A stretch of 64,000 nt of DNA from Streptomyces sp. WZ.A104 (lineage in GTDB: Bacteria > Actinomycetota > Actinomycetes > Streptomycetales > Streptomycetaceae), in NCBI RefSeq assembly GCF_002382885.1, contig NZ_NWVL01000006.1, positions 105,729-169,728 on the forward strand, in the 5' to 3' direction. Numbering within the stretch: position 1 is the first letter of the stretch; each line of letters starts with the position of its first letter. The translations under genes were made by a program, and so were the position numbers. Below, one piece after another: positions 10,069 through 17,953 of the stretch. Below the pieces are notes generated by a model. That model was not told where the DNA came from, did not search any database, and saw only the letters and a list, made by a program, of their open reading frames with translations.

Positions 10069-11183
10069 GCGCGGGTCCCATAGTTCGTCCGGATCCAGCG
10101 GGCCAACAGCGGATCGACCACGCGCCACCCCTCGTCCGTGTCCTCGATAAGCCCCGTGGCGACCAGGTGCGGGGCCGCCTTCTGCGCCGTGGTCTTGGGA
10201 AGCCCCAGGGTCCGCGATGCCCGGGCCGCCATGGGCGTGCCGTACTCGGCCACAGCCCGCAGTACCTTGCGCTGCCCCGCAGTGAGCCCGCTCATCGTGG
10301 CGCGGGCCTCCGCATCGACCTGTCGCAGGGCTACAGCGATCGCCGCATCGAGATCATCGGCGGTGGCCCGCTCGCCCGCAGAGACTTCCAGCCACAGCAG
10401 GTGGGCCAGCAGCATGGTCCTTTGAGGGTGTCCCTCGCCCACTGCCACGAGCCCGTCGATGACGCCGGAGACGTCTCGGTTTGCCGCGGCGAACCGGTCC
10501 TTGATCACTGTGCGGAGTTCCGCGGACGGCAGCCGGCCCAGCCGGAGCGTCCGCGCCTGCTCGACAGGGCGCCCCTCATCGTCCGGCGCGGCCGACAACA
10601 TCCCCGGCCCGCCGCCGGCGAAGAGGTGGGAGACGGCGTGCCGCTCCTGCCACGCGTGCCGCCAGATCAGGGCCTGCGCACCCGGAACCCCGGCGACGGA
10701 CTGGAACTCGTCCAGCACGATCAAGATCCGCCCGGGCCTGTGCTGAGCCAGTCGGGCGGGCAACTCCAGCAGCGCGTGCAGCGCCGGCTCCGGGTCGGTG
10801 TCGGGCCTGTCCGCCATGGCCAGCGCGAATCCGCCCCCGGAGATCGACACACCTGCCTGAGCGCTGCCGAGAATCTTGCCTGCCGCTGGCCGAAGCTCCT
10901 CGGGCGTGTGCTGGGCCCACGCCCGCTCCAGGCGAAGCACCAGGTCGGAGAGGCTGGCCACCTCGAAGAGGTCAGCGGTGACCACCATCAGGCCGGTCTT
11001 CTCGCCCTCGGACGCGATCTTGCGGATCAGACTCGTCTTGCCGAAACGCCGTGGCGCTACCAGGGTCATCAACTGGCTCTCGCGAGTCCACTCCCTGATC
11101 ACGTCTGCTTCCGACCGCCGGTTGATCATGCAGTCAGGAGGGACTGGCCCGTCGAACTCGAACGGGCTCGCGGTGTCCCGCAT
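10065..11183 (-). CDS. P-loop ATPase with C-terminal winged helix (defence operon first gene)
   Basis: A 372-residue STAND/archaeal-ATPase-like protein. Walker A is APRRFGKTS (about 43-51) and Walker B is RILIVLDEFQS. The last 80 residues (TAGQRKVLRAVAEYG, then ASRTLGLPKTTAQKA) form a probable winged helix. The ATG at 11183 follows GGGAG, and the stop overlaps the helicase start. It is the first gene of the operon and is preceded by twin palindromes at 11223-11263, which its winged helix could bind. It could act as a sensor or regulator, or as a loader for the helicase. Orc/Cdc6-like domain order is another reading. Confidence 0.85.
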   Translation of the reverse strand: MRDTASPFEFDGPVPPDCMINRRSEADVIREWTRESQLMTLVAPRRFGKTSLIRKIASEGEKTGLMVVTADLFEVASLSDLVLRLERAWAQHTPEELRPAAGKILGSAQAGVSISGGGFALAMADRPDTDPEPALHALLELPARLAQHRPGRILIVLDEFQSVAGVPGAQALIWRHAWQERHAVSHLFAGGGPGMLSAAPDDEGRPVEQARTLRLGRLPSAELRTVIKDRFAAANRDVSGVIDGLVAVGEGHPQRTMLLAHLLWLEVSAGERATADDLDAAIAVALRQVDAEARATMSGLTAGQRKVLRAVAEYGTPMAARASRTLGLPKTTAQKAAPHLVATGLIEDTDEGWRVVDPLLARWIRTNYGTRA

Positions 11184-11504
11184 CGTCGACTCCCAGAGGT
11201 GTGCCGCGGAGGCCTACAGAAGGTACGCCGACAGCGTACCCGTCCGGTACGCCGCCGGCGTACAGCTTCGGATGATCCGACGCATATCCGCCAGGCAGCG
11301 AGGCTCGTCGGCGGCGGCATCGACATCCCTCCCGCAGGCCCGAAGTTCAGGGCGGCCGCGCCCTCATCGGACACAGATGCGGTGTCGCCGTTAATTCGCG
11401 CCTCGCTCATATGTCCGAATCTCGCCCTACTGCCCTCTGCTGGACGCGGGTTAACTCAGACCTTCGCCCGGAACCGGGCGGTGGCGACCGAGAGGAGAGC
11501 GTCG
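11184..11504. other. divergent intergenic region
   Basis: This 321-base gap separates the minus-strand defence operon from the plus-strand peptide/JmjC operon and must hold both promoters. I see two tandem palindromes at 11223-11263 near the defence operon start and a strong ribosome site (GAGGAGA at 11493-11499) for the peptide gene. No convincing gene lies within it. Confidence 0.6.
11223..11263. promoter_or_regulatory. twin palindromic operator
   Basis: Two 17-bp palindromes start 24 bp apart. The right one (11247-11263, GTACGCCGCCGGCGTAC) is perfect around a central C. The left one (11223-11239, GTACGCCGACAGCGTAC) has the same outer arms with one arm mismatch. They lie 40 to 80 bases upstream of the first defence gene, consistent with an operator for autoregulation. 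Confidence 0.6.
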
Positions 11505-11681
11505 ATGGCCGACAGAGCGTCCACGCAGACGTCGGGGACCAGCCCCGCGCTTCTGATCGCGGTGGAGGAGCTGGCGACCGCGCACGACCGGAGCGAGTCC
11601 GAGCGGTCCGACATCACCAGCTCGCAGAACAGCGCGGGAGACGACGGTGAGAACCGTGACCTGAACCTCCCGAAGGAGTAA
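11505..11681 (+). CDS. 58-residue peptide, candidate RiPP-type precursor
   Basis: A 58-residue acidic peptide beginning MADRASTQTSGTSPALLIAV and ending DGENRDLNLPKE. It has no Cys. Its N-terminal half is a short amphipathic leader-like segment (LLIAVEELATAHDRSE) and its C-terminal half is rich in Ser, Asn, Asp and Gly. GAGGAGA lies about 6 bases before the ATG. The stop overlaps the ribosome site of the JmjC oxygenase gene, which starts 7 bases later, so the pair is tightly coupled. Position and size suit a substrate for the oxygenase, but I know of no matching precursor family. It could equally be a small accessory protein. Confidence 0.65.
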   Translation: MADRASTQTSGTSPALLIAVEELATAHDRSESERSDITSSQNSAGDDGENRDLNLPKE

Positions 11682-11688
11682 GGGATCC

Positions 11689-12900
11689 ATGGAGCACCGG
11701 CTCGTCACCCACATCGAGAAGGCGCTCGGCTGGGACGGGCCGGGCTTCGTGGGGACCGCGTTCGCGCGCGGCCGTCTCACGGACCCGGACCTGCCCGCCC
11801 GCCTGCTGACCCCGCACAAGCTGCTGGACCTGATCAAGCGCCGTCACCTGGCCAACCCGCAACTGCGCTGCTACGCCGAGGGCGAGGAGATCCACCCGTC
11901 CACGTTCCTGTCCACCAACGTCAACCGGCGCAGACAGGCCGTGAGCCAGGCCGACATGGCGGCCCTCGGGCGGATCCTCAACGAGGGCGGCACCGTGGTG
12001 CTGGACCACGTGGACTTCTTCGACCCGACGCTGGAAGTCGCCTGCCGGGCCCTGGGCTGGTGGTCGGGCGAGCTGACCTCCGCCAACGCCTACCTCGCGG
12101 TCGGCGACACGGACGGATTCCATCTGCATTGGGACGACCACGAGGTCATCGCCGTGCAGTTGTCCGGCGAGAAGTCATGGGAGGTCCGCGGCCCGTCCCG
12201 GGCGGCACCGATGTACCGCGACGCGGAACGCAACCGTACGTCCTCCGAGGAAGTGCTGTGGAAGGGCACGATGCGAGCCGGCGACGTCATGCACATCCCC
12301 CGCGGCTTCTGGCACACCGCCACCCGCCTCGGCTCCGGAAGCGATGGCCACTCGCTGCACGTGACGTTCGGCTTCACCAAACGCACCGGCGTCACGTGGG
12401 TCAACTTCCTCTCCGACGCCGCCCGGGCCGACGAGGCGTTCCGCCGGGACCTGGAAGGCTCTGGCGAAACCGGACCCAAGGCATTGGCGGACAGGCTCAG
12501 CACGCTGGCCGCCGCCCACAGTCCGGAGCAGTACCTGGACGAACTGCGCTCCAGCACCCCGCCCGCACGCCACATGCCCCACGTGACCGCCTTCGGCCGG
12601 CCCGACGGCGTCGTGGCCGTCACCGAGTTCGCCCCCCGCATCGTCCGATCCGGCGACACGGTCCAGGTCGTCGGCGGAGGCAAGCGGCTGACCTTCCACG
12701 AGCGCGCGGAAGCGGGCCTTCGCACGCTCCTGTCGGGTCATCCGGTTCACCTCGACGGCGCCGACGAGGACACCACCACCCTGGCCGACCTGCTGATCAC
12801 GGAGGGCCTGTGCGAGCCACTGACGGAGATGTCGTCCTCGGGCTATACCGGTCTGGTCACGCCCGTGACGTACTCGAAGCAGCCGCCGACCTCGGCGTAA
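11689..12900 (+). CDS. JmjC/cupin-type Fe(II)/2-oxoglutarate oxygenase
   Basis: A 403-residue cupin of the ROX/JmjC class, related to ribosomal protein hydroxylases such as YcfD/RoxA and MINA53. Likely iron ligands are H147 and D149 (HLHWDDH) and H209 (PRGFWHT); the fold is flanked by the typical VQLSGEKSW strand. Family enzymes hydroxylate His, Arg or other side chains on proteins. Here the short spacing after a small peptide gene suggests the peptide may be the substrate (inference). The ATG at 11689 has AAGGAG about 10 bases upstream, inside the end of the peptide gene. The aldo/keto reductase gene begins inside its 3' end. Confidence 0.85.
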   Translation: MEHRLVTHIEKALGWDGPGFVGTAFARGRLTDPDLPARLLTPHKLLDLIKRRHLANPQLRCYAEGEEIHPSTFLSTNVNRRRQAVSQADMAALGRILNEGGTVVLDHVDFFDPTLEVACRALGWWSGELTSANAYLAVGDTDGFHLHWDDHEVIAVQLSGEKSWEVRGPSRAAPMYRDAERNRTSSEEVLWKGTMRAGDVMHIPRGFWHTATRLGSGSDGHSLHVTFGFTKRTGVTWVNFLSDAARADEAFRRDLEGSGETGPKALADRLSTLAAAHSPEQYLDELRSSTPPARHMPHVTAFGRPDGVVAVTEFAPRIVRSGDTVQVVGGGKRLTFHERAEAGLRTLLSGHPVHLDGADEDTTTLADLLITEGLCEPLTEMSSSGYTGLVTPVTYSKQPPTSA

Positions 12901-13622
12901 CGCGCCTCGACACCGCCTCGAACTACCTCCGCCACCGCTCCCACGAGGTACTGAACACGGTGGCCGGCGACCTCCTGCCGAAGTTCTCGGTCTCCACCAA
13001 GGTCGGGTACTTCCCCGGGGAACACTCCCTCGCCCCCTCCCGGCTGCGCGCTGCGGTCGAGCGGGCCACGAAGGACCTGGGCCGGGAACCGGAGGTCGTG
13101 TTCCTCCACAACCCCGAGCACTCCCATCCCGACGCCGAGACGATGGCGCGGGCGTGCACGGTCCTGGCCGACGCCGCACGAGCGGGGCTATGCGGCAGGT
13201 GGGGGGTATCGAGCTGGGACCCGCGTCCCCTCGTGAACCTCGACGTACCCCGTCCTGACGCCCTCATGATCCGGGCGGGACTGCTGGTGGGCGCCGACGT
13301 CCTCGAAGCGGCCGAAGCCCTGGTGACGCGGTGGCGGCCGGTGCGGGTGTGGGGGATGAGCCCCTTCGGTGGCAATACGACCGAGGCGGTGTGGGGAACG
13401 TTCGACCCGCGGATCTTCCTGCGGGACTCCCCGACGGCCACACCGGTCCAGGCGGTGTACCGCTCGGCCTTTCACCTGCCCTCGGTCGGCGCGGTCGCGG
13501 TCGGGACGGACAACGCCGACCACCTGCGCGAGCTGGTCGACGCCTTGGCGTACGAGGTCGATGACCAGGTCGTCCGGGAGTACAGGCGGCTCCTCCGGGC
13601 CCGTCGTCAGCAGCGCGGCTGA
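12810..13622 (+). CDS. aldo/keto reductase family protein
   Basis: A 270-residue aldo/keto reductase. The catalytic tetrad is visible: D34 and Y39 (LDTASNY), K64 (VSTKVGYF) and H100 (VVFLHN). Start choice: GTG at 12810 after GGAGGG gives the normal N-terminus (VVLGLYRSG) but overlaps the JmjC gene by 91 bases; no later start keeps the first strand. The 3' end overlaps the convergent kinase gene by 16 bases. Coupled to the peptide and oxygenase, it may reduce a carbonyl made by oxidation, but the substrate is unknown. Confidence 0.8.
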   Translation: MRATDGDVVLGLYRSGHARDVLEAAADLGVTRLDTASNYLRHRSHEVLNTVAGDLLPKFSVSTKVGYFPGEHSLAPSRLRAAVERATKDLGREPEVVFLHNPEHSHPDAETMARACTVLADAARAGLCGRWGVSSWDPRPLVNLDVPRPDALMIRAGLLVGADVLEAAEALVTRWRPVRVWGMSPFGGNTTEAVWGTFDPRIFLRDSPTATPVQAVYRSAFHLPSVGAVAVGTDNADHLRELVDALAYEVDDQVVREYRRLLRARRQQRG

Positions 13623-14482
13623 AGTTCCAGCACCACTCGCTCCGCCGTCTCCCGGGCGGCCCCCAGTCGGGGGTCGTCCGGGTCGGCGTAAGGGCCGAGG
13701 ATCTTCGCCGCGACGAACAGCGTCATCAGCCGGCCATCTCGAGTCTCCAGATCGCAACGCCGCTCGCTGCGGACTCGGTCGGCGAGGGACGGGACCGCGA
13801 GGGACGCCCCCCACAGGATCGCCGCGTCCAGACCGCGCGGCGCCATGCCCCAGTCCTCCCAGTCGAACAGGCAGAAGACCGGCGCGGTCAGGTTCGCCCA
13901 GTTGAAATCGGCGTGAGCCGGACGCCACTCGCCCAGGGACGTATCGACGTCGGGGAAGACACCGCGAATCGTCCCCGTGACAAGCTCCTGCGTCAGGGTC
14001 TCCGTGTCCGGCGTCGCGATCCGGTTGGTGCGCTGCCCACCCAGAGCATCCAGGGAGGCGTTCAACGCGGCCCACCACTCCTGGGACAGCCGCGGTTCCT
14101 TGGTCAGCACCGCGCTGCCCACCGGCGTCCCAGGCAGCAGCTCCGTCTCGTCCGCCCGCCACATCACCGGCTCCACCTCGTCCCGCCACGCCATCCCGGC
14201 GAACCACGCCGGCTTCGCCACCTCGGACAGCGCCTCCGCGGACGCGATACCGTCCCCGCCTTGGACCCCGATCCGGTCCAGCCCGCGTCGCTCGACGCGC
14301 ACCCACGTACCGCGGTCCGTACGCGCCCCCACCGAGCGACGCTTACGCACCACGCTCTCGCGGTCCAGACTCATCCCGAGCGACCGCTCGACACGGTCCA
14401 GCACGCCTTCCACAGGCTCTTTACGCAGATCCACCGAGCGCAGCGTCATATGTCCGAACGTACCAAGTCCCAGTAGAGGCAA
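13607..14482 (-). CDS. APH/choline-kinase-like phosphotransferase
   Basis: A 291-residue protein with the APH catalytic loop HADFNWANLT and the metal-binding block CLFDWEDWGMAP. The N-lobe is weakly conserved, so substrate and activity are uncertain. I chose the TTG at 14482 because GGAGG sits 7 bases upstream; an in-frame ATG at 14449 lacks a clear ribosome site. It converges on the aldo/keto reductase with 3' overlap. Its closest match within the window is the kinase at 20955-21836 (HGDLHWANLT, then DWESWGLVP). Confidence 0.75.
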   Translation of the reverse strand: MPLLGLGTFGHMTLRSVDLRKEPVEGVLDRVERSLGMSLDRESVVRKRRSVGARTDRGTWVRVERRGLDRIGVQGGDGIASAEALSEVAKPAWFAGMAWRDEVEPVMWRADETELLPGTPVGSAVLTKEPRLSQEWWAALNASLDALGGQRTNRIATPDTETLTQELVTGTIRGVFPDVDTSLGEWRPAHADFNWANLTAPVFCLFDWEDWGMAPRGLDAAILWGASLAVPSLADRVRSERRCDLETRDGRLMTLFVAAKILGPYADPDDPRLGAARETAERVVLELQPRC

Positions 14483-14823
14483 GCCAAGTCCTCCACCGTG
14501 CTGCGCTGTTGGCGGCGTTCAGAGAACGGGTGGGGCGCTCGCTCTTCCCTCGTAGCCGATCTCGGCGGTAAACCGTCCTGGGCCTGGTGGCGCGCCGTGC
14601 GTGGAGCAGGACCGCACCCGCATTACCGGATGCCCGGCCCCTAACGTCGGGGAAGGCTCCTCGTCCGTGGACCGCGCACTCGACCTGCGGCAGCACACAG
14701 GGAACGCCACCGCCTACCGCGAGGCACTGCTCGCGGCCGTGCGCGAGGACCCACGGTAGGTCGACCACTGGGCTCACCTGACCAGGCCATGCGTTCGAGC
14801 GCACTGAGGCAGACGACTCCGCG

Positions 14824-15106
14824 TTGCCCAAGACCCTGGGCTTCCATCAGACGGCCGTCGCCGTTGCGGAGCGATCGCCGCCGGCGTTCCACGGCGTGCT
14901 GGCCTGGGGCGAACTGGACAACCTTCCCTTCCACCGGGCGTTGCACGGCGTGGCACTGACGTGGTGGCGGCTCGGCGACACGAAGAAGACGAAGCCGGTG
15001 TTCAGCAACAGCCTGTGGACCAACCCGGACGACAACCAGTGGCGTCCGCTACCTCATCGGACAGGTGGCCGCGGGCGTCCCATGGCATCACCGCACCGAG
15101 GCATAG
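14824..15106 (+). pseudogene. degraded gene remnant with a frameshift
   Basis: A coding-like frame (FHGVLAWGELDNLPFHRALH, then WWRLGDTKKTKPVFSNSLW) runs from 14824 to about 15040 and then turns to Arg/Pro noise, while the shifted frame continues sensibly (GVRYLIGQVAAGVPWHH) to a TAG at 15104-15106. This pattern fits a one-base indel near 15040 in a decayed gene. I do not recognise the family. Another short coding-like piece (SVDRALDLRQHTGNATAYRE) ends at 14759. The rest of 14483-15159 holds nothing I can support. Confidence 0.45.
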
Positions 15107-15159
15107 GGCTCTGCGGATCCCGGCGAACAGCCTCCTCGCCGCCTCATGCGGTACGCGCA

Positions 15160-15199
15160 GCCGGTGCCGCCCGCTCCCCGGGGAGCGGGCGGCACCGGC
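15160..15199. terminator. 40-bp perfect palindrome, terminator-like
   Basis: A perfect 20+20-bp palindrome centred between 15179 and 15180 (centre CTCCCCGGGGAG) lies 16 bases downstream of the minus-strand 2H phosphoesterase-like gene. Such GC-rich hairpins without a T tract serve as terminators in actinobacteria; cruciform or protein-binding roles are also possible. Confidence 0.6.
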
Positions 15200-15215
15200 A
15201 CCGCGGCTGTCGGAG

Positions 15216-15884
15216 TCACCCGCTCAGGTACAACGCGTGTTCGCGCGAGAAGGTGTAAGTGTTCAGGTCAGGCCGCTGCCGCTCCCACACCAGCCACACC
15301 GTGCTGACGGTCGCCGACGTGCGGATGCCCGGGCGGATGCTCTTGCCGATCTCCGAGGCGAACTGATCGGACCGCGCGGCCAGCTCCGGGGTGTCGCTGT
15401 CGCGCGCGCCGTAGCCGCCGGACATGTGGCACCAGAAGTGCTCCTCGGCGGGCGGCAGGACCATCCCAGCCGCCTCCAGCCCCACGCGCACCCGGCGGTT
15501 GAGCTCTGCCGGGCCTTCCTCGGGCCAGATCTCCACGACCGCAGCCGACCCCGACGCCCGGGCCGGCCCGATCTCGATGTCGAACGGAGCCATCGGGTCC
15601 AGCTCCGCCTGAACTGAGCGGGCCGCTGCGGCAAGCTGCGCGTCGTCCACCCGGACGCCGTCGGAGTTGAGCTGCCGCACGGACTGGATCGTCATGTGCA
15701 GGTCCTCGTCCGCGATCGGCGTGATCACGTCCGGGAAGCGGGACACGACCTCCCGTATCCGGGCGAAGTAGGCCATGACCTGGGGCTGGTCTTGAGGAAG
15801 CCACAGGACGTGGGGCTTGACCCAGTCCTCATCCGGCCCACCCGGTGTGCCCCACAGTCGGCGCGGGCTCATGAATCTGCGCAT
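15216..15884 (-). CDS. 2H phosphoesterase / 2'-5' RNA ligase-like protein
   Basis: A 222-residue protein of the 2H phosphoesterase type. The first His motif is HMTI (in DLHMTIQSVRQL) and the second is HMS (FWCHMSGGYG), matching the two HxT/S repeats of LigT-like enzymes, which act on 2',3'-cyclic phosphates or 2'-5' linkages. The ATG at 15884 has GGGAGG 8 bases upstream, so an upstream in-frame start was rejected. It is the last gene of the long minus-strand run and is followed by a strong hairpin. Confidence 0.75.
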   Translation of the reverse strand: MRRFMSPRRLWGTPGGPDEDWVKPHVLWLPQDQPQVMAYFARIREVVSRFPDVITPIADEDLHMTIQSVRQLNSDGVRVDDAQLAAAARSVQAELDPMAPFDIEIGPARASGSAAVVEIWPEEGPAELNRRVRVGLEAAGMVLPPAEEHFWCHMSGGYGARDSDTPELAARSDQFASEIGKSIRPGIRTSATVSTVWLVWERQRPDLNTYTFSREHALYLSG

Positions 15885-16067
15885 GTCAATGCCTCCCTGG
15901 GACGTGCTGGTCTGGTCGCCTCGCATCGCCGACCGTCATGAGGCTCGCCCTGGCGAGGCCGCAGCGCGGTGGCACCGAGCCTTCCGAAGGCCACCGTGCG
16001 CTGCTCGCATGCGGCGCCGCCTCGCCTCGCTCGCGCGGGGCCGACCTGCGGTGATGGGGCGGCGTGC

Positions 16068-16934
16068 TCACGGCGTTTTTCCCGGCAGGCGGCTGCAGTC
16101 GATCGTGAGGGAGACGGCGCGGTGGTCGCTGAAGCCCCTCTCGACGGGCTCGTTGTGGACCTCGTACGACACCACGCCAGCGGCAAGGTCGGGGCTGAGC
16201 AGGAACAGGTCGTGACGCCGTTCGACGTCACCGGGCCCGAAGCCGCCCGTGGCCTGGTCGTCGCCCATCAGCTGGGCAGCGTCGACGAAGCCGGCGCTCT
16301 CCAGCAGGCCCGCCGCGTCACGGTTCGCCCGCCGTGTCCCCGCCGCCTCCGCTCCGGCACCGTGCCGGCCGAGCTCCAGCTGGGTGGCCCGGAGATGCGC
16401 TGGCAGCGCACTCCAGTCCGGCTCCGCGTGTCCCAGTCCGAGCATGTTGGCGTCGCCGAGCACCAGGGACAGCCGCCCGGGCGCGGCGAGGGTCTGCAGC
16501 GGCTCCACCTCAGCGAGGCGATGTCCGGGCGAGAAGGGGTCCAGGTGGATGTGGCGGATGCTCCAGACGGGCCCGCGCGCGTCGAGCCGGGCGTTGGCCC
16601 AGCCGAGTACGTGGTGGTACTTGTTCTGTTCGGCTCCCTGGCCGGTGATGCTCCACCGCGGTCCGGTCAGCAGGGCGGTGTGGAACCGATGGCCGGCGGT
16701 GGTGACGTTCGCCTTGGCCAGATACGCCGAGGTCATGCCCAGCTGTTCGCGGGCCTGGTGCAGGCGCCGGTCACCGAGCAGGTCCCAGAAGTTGCATTCC
16801 TGCAGGGCGTACAGGTCGGCGTCAAGGGACCTGAGGAACGGAGCGGCAGCGCGCCAGCGGGAGTCGTCGCCGAGACCGTCGTCGTCGCGGCCGCCGAACA
16901 GCGTGTTGAAGGAGACGATCCGGACCGTGGTCAT
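16068..16934 (-). CDS. endonuclease/exonuclease/phosphatase-fold hydrolase
   Basis: A 288-residue EEP-superfamily enzyme. It opens with the typical VRIVSFNTLFGG, followed by LYALQECNFWDLL (catalytic Glu), LVLGDANML (Asp/Asn pair), DLFLLSPD and the terminal FSDHRAVSL (Asp-His). Family members cleave phosphodiesters in nucleic acids, lipids or small molecules. The ATG at 16934 begins the conserved first strand; the ribosome site is only a G-run. A second EEP protein lies at 35047-35928. The substrate is unknown. Confidence 0.8.
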   Translation of the reverse strand: MTTVRIVSFNTLFGGRDDDGLGDDSRWRAAAPFLRSLDADLYALQECNFWDLLGDRRLHQAREQLGMTSAYLAKANVTTAGHRFHTALLTGPRWSITGQGAEQNKYHHVLGWANARLDARGPVWSIRHIHLDPFSPGHRLAEVEPLQTLAAPGRLSLVLGDANMLGLGHAEPDWSALPAHLRATQLELGRHGAGAEAAGTRRANRDAAGLLESAGFVDAAQLMGDDQATGGFGPGDVERRHDLFLLSPDLAAGVVSYEVHNEPVERGFSDHRAVSLTIDCSRLPGKTP

Positions 16935-17129
16935 GAGGCCCCCCGGTCCTGTGCGCGGCGACACGCCGAGCTGTCGAGCGGGGACGTGGCCTCGTACACC
17001 GGGGCGGGGATGCTGGTGAAGCAAAGCCTTCGTGTAGGGGCGATGGGCGGCGCGAAGCGTATGGTGCGCGGCAACGTGCGTCTCCTTCTTCGGACGAGTC
17101 GGATATTCGACCAGGTGTTCCTGGCCAGG

Positions 17130-17801
17130 TCAGGGAAGGTCACGACGCCCGTATCGGGCGGATGTCTGGCCCGTCATGAGCGCCCAGTACCGGTCGCCGT
17201 GGCTCCAGTGCCACCACTCGGTCTGATAGTTCACGAGGCCGGCAGCGGACAGGGCGGTGGCGAGAGTGGACCGGTTCGCCTGGGCGTGGCTGCTGATCGA
17301 GTCCGCGTGCGTGTAGCAGGCGCCGTCGGACTCCTCCGGGCTGGCGTTCACGCGTGTGCCCATGTCCAGCTCGTTCCCCTCGGCGTCCACGAGGGTGACG
17401 TCGACGGCGGCGCCGGCGCTGTGCGGTGCGATCTCCGGCGGGGACACGTACCGGCTGGCGGCCTGGTGCACCTGGTCTTGTGTCCAGGCCGGGTTCGCGG
17501 TGCGCAGCTCGTCCGCGTACTCCTCGAAGTAGCGCTGCTGAAGGTCGGGCGGCCGATAGCCCTCGATGAACAGCAGGCGCAGGTCGGCAGGTAGGAGCGA
17601 CTGGGCATGAAGAAGCCGGTCGAGAACTCCGTGGCGGAGTTGAGCGAAGGCGCCCGCCGGGTCGGACCTGCGCTCGTCAATCAGCAGGGTCCCGCGGACG
17701 TCGACGAGCGGCTCGCCGCAGTCCACGACGGGGATGGCGGCCACGCGCGGGTCGCTCATCAGGATGACGGGACTGGCGGCATCTCGTGGGTTCGTGCTCA
17801 A
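17130..17801 (-). CDS. VanX-like D-Ala-D-Ala dipeptidase (peptidase M15D)
   Basis: A 223-residue zinc dipeptidase of the VanX/DdpX type. Visible motifs are FIEGYRPPDLQ (activating Arg), HSAGAAVDVTL (zinc His and Asp in HxxGxxxD) and EWWHWSHGDRYWA (general-base Glu and zinc His). The length fits the family. The TTG start has AAGGAG about 6 bases before it. VanX gives glycopeptide resistance together with VanH and VanA, which are not in this window, so here it may process a D-amino-acid peptide or supply cell-wall precursors. Confidence 0.85.
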   Translation of the reverse strand: MSTNPRDAASPVILMSDPRVAAIPVVDCGEPLVDVRGTLLIDERRSDPAGAFAQLRHGVLDRLLHAQSLLPADLRLLFIEGYRPPDLQQRYFEEYADELRTANPAWTQDQVHQAASRYVSPPEIAPHSAGAAVDVTLVDAEGNELDMGTRVNASPEESDGACYTHADSISSHAQANRSTLATALSAAGLVNYQTEWWHWSHGDRYWALMTGQTSARYGRRDLP

Positions 17802-17953
17802 CAGGGCTCCTTGATTCGTCGGCAGCGAGCGGACCCCCGCGCCTCGCCGAGCGTGTCTCCTCGCCGGGCGGGGCGGTGGTGACGCCTGATCGGGTGAGGG
17901 GCGTCGGGCATGGGGTTCCTCGATTCGGCTGGTTCGCTTCGGGCGGTGCGTGG

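Noticed and set aside
7000..10083. Long plus-strand frame (1027 codons) opposite the helicase
   Set aside because: The antisense shadow of the helicase; it lacks any motif and has no promoter or ribosome site of its own.
10065..11183. Calling the first defence gene a canonical BREX BrxF or BrxD
   Set aside because: Only the P-loop and winged helix are visible; similarity to those families cannot be judged without profile searches.
11126..11410. Minus-strand frame of 94 codons in the divergent gap (MSEARINGDTASVSDEGAAA)
   Set aside because: It overlaps the start of the defence ATPase and the twin palindromes, turns Arg/Cys-rich, and lacks a ribosome site.
11407..14459. A 13-base sequence TCATATGTCCGAA found at 11407 and again at 14446
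   Set aside because: A repeat of this length is expected by chance several times in 64 kb, and the two places differ in orientation relative to the genes.
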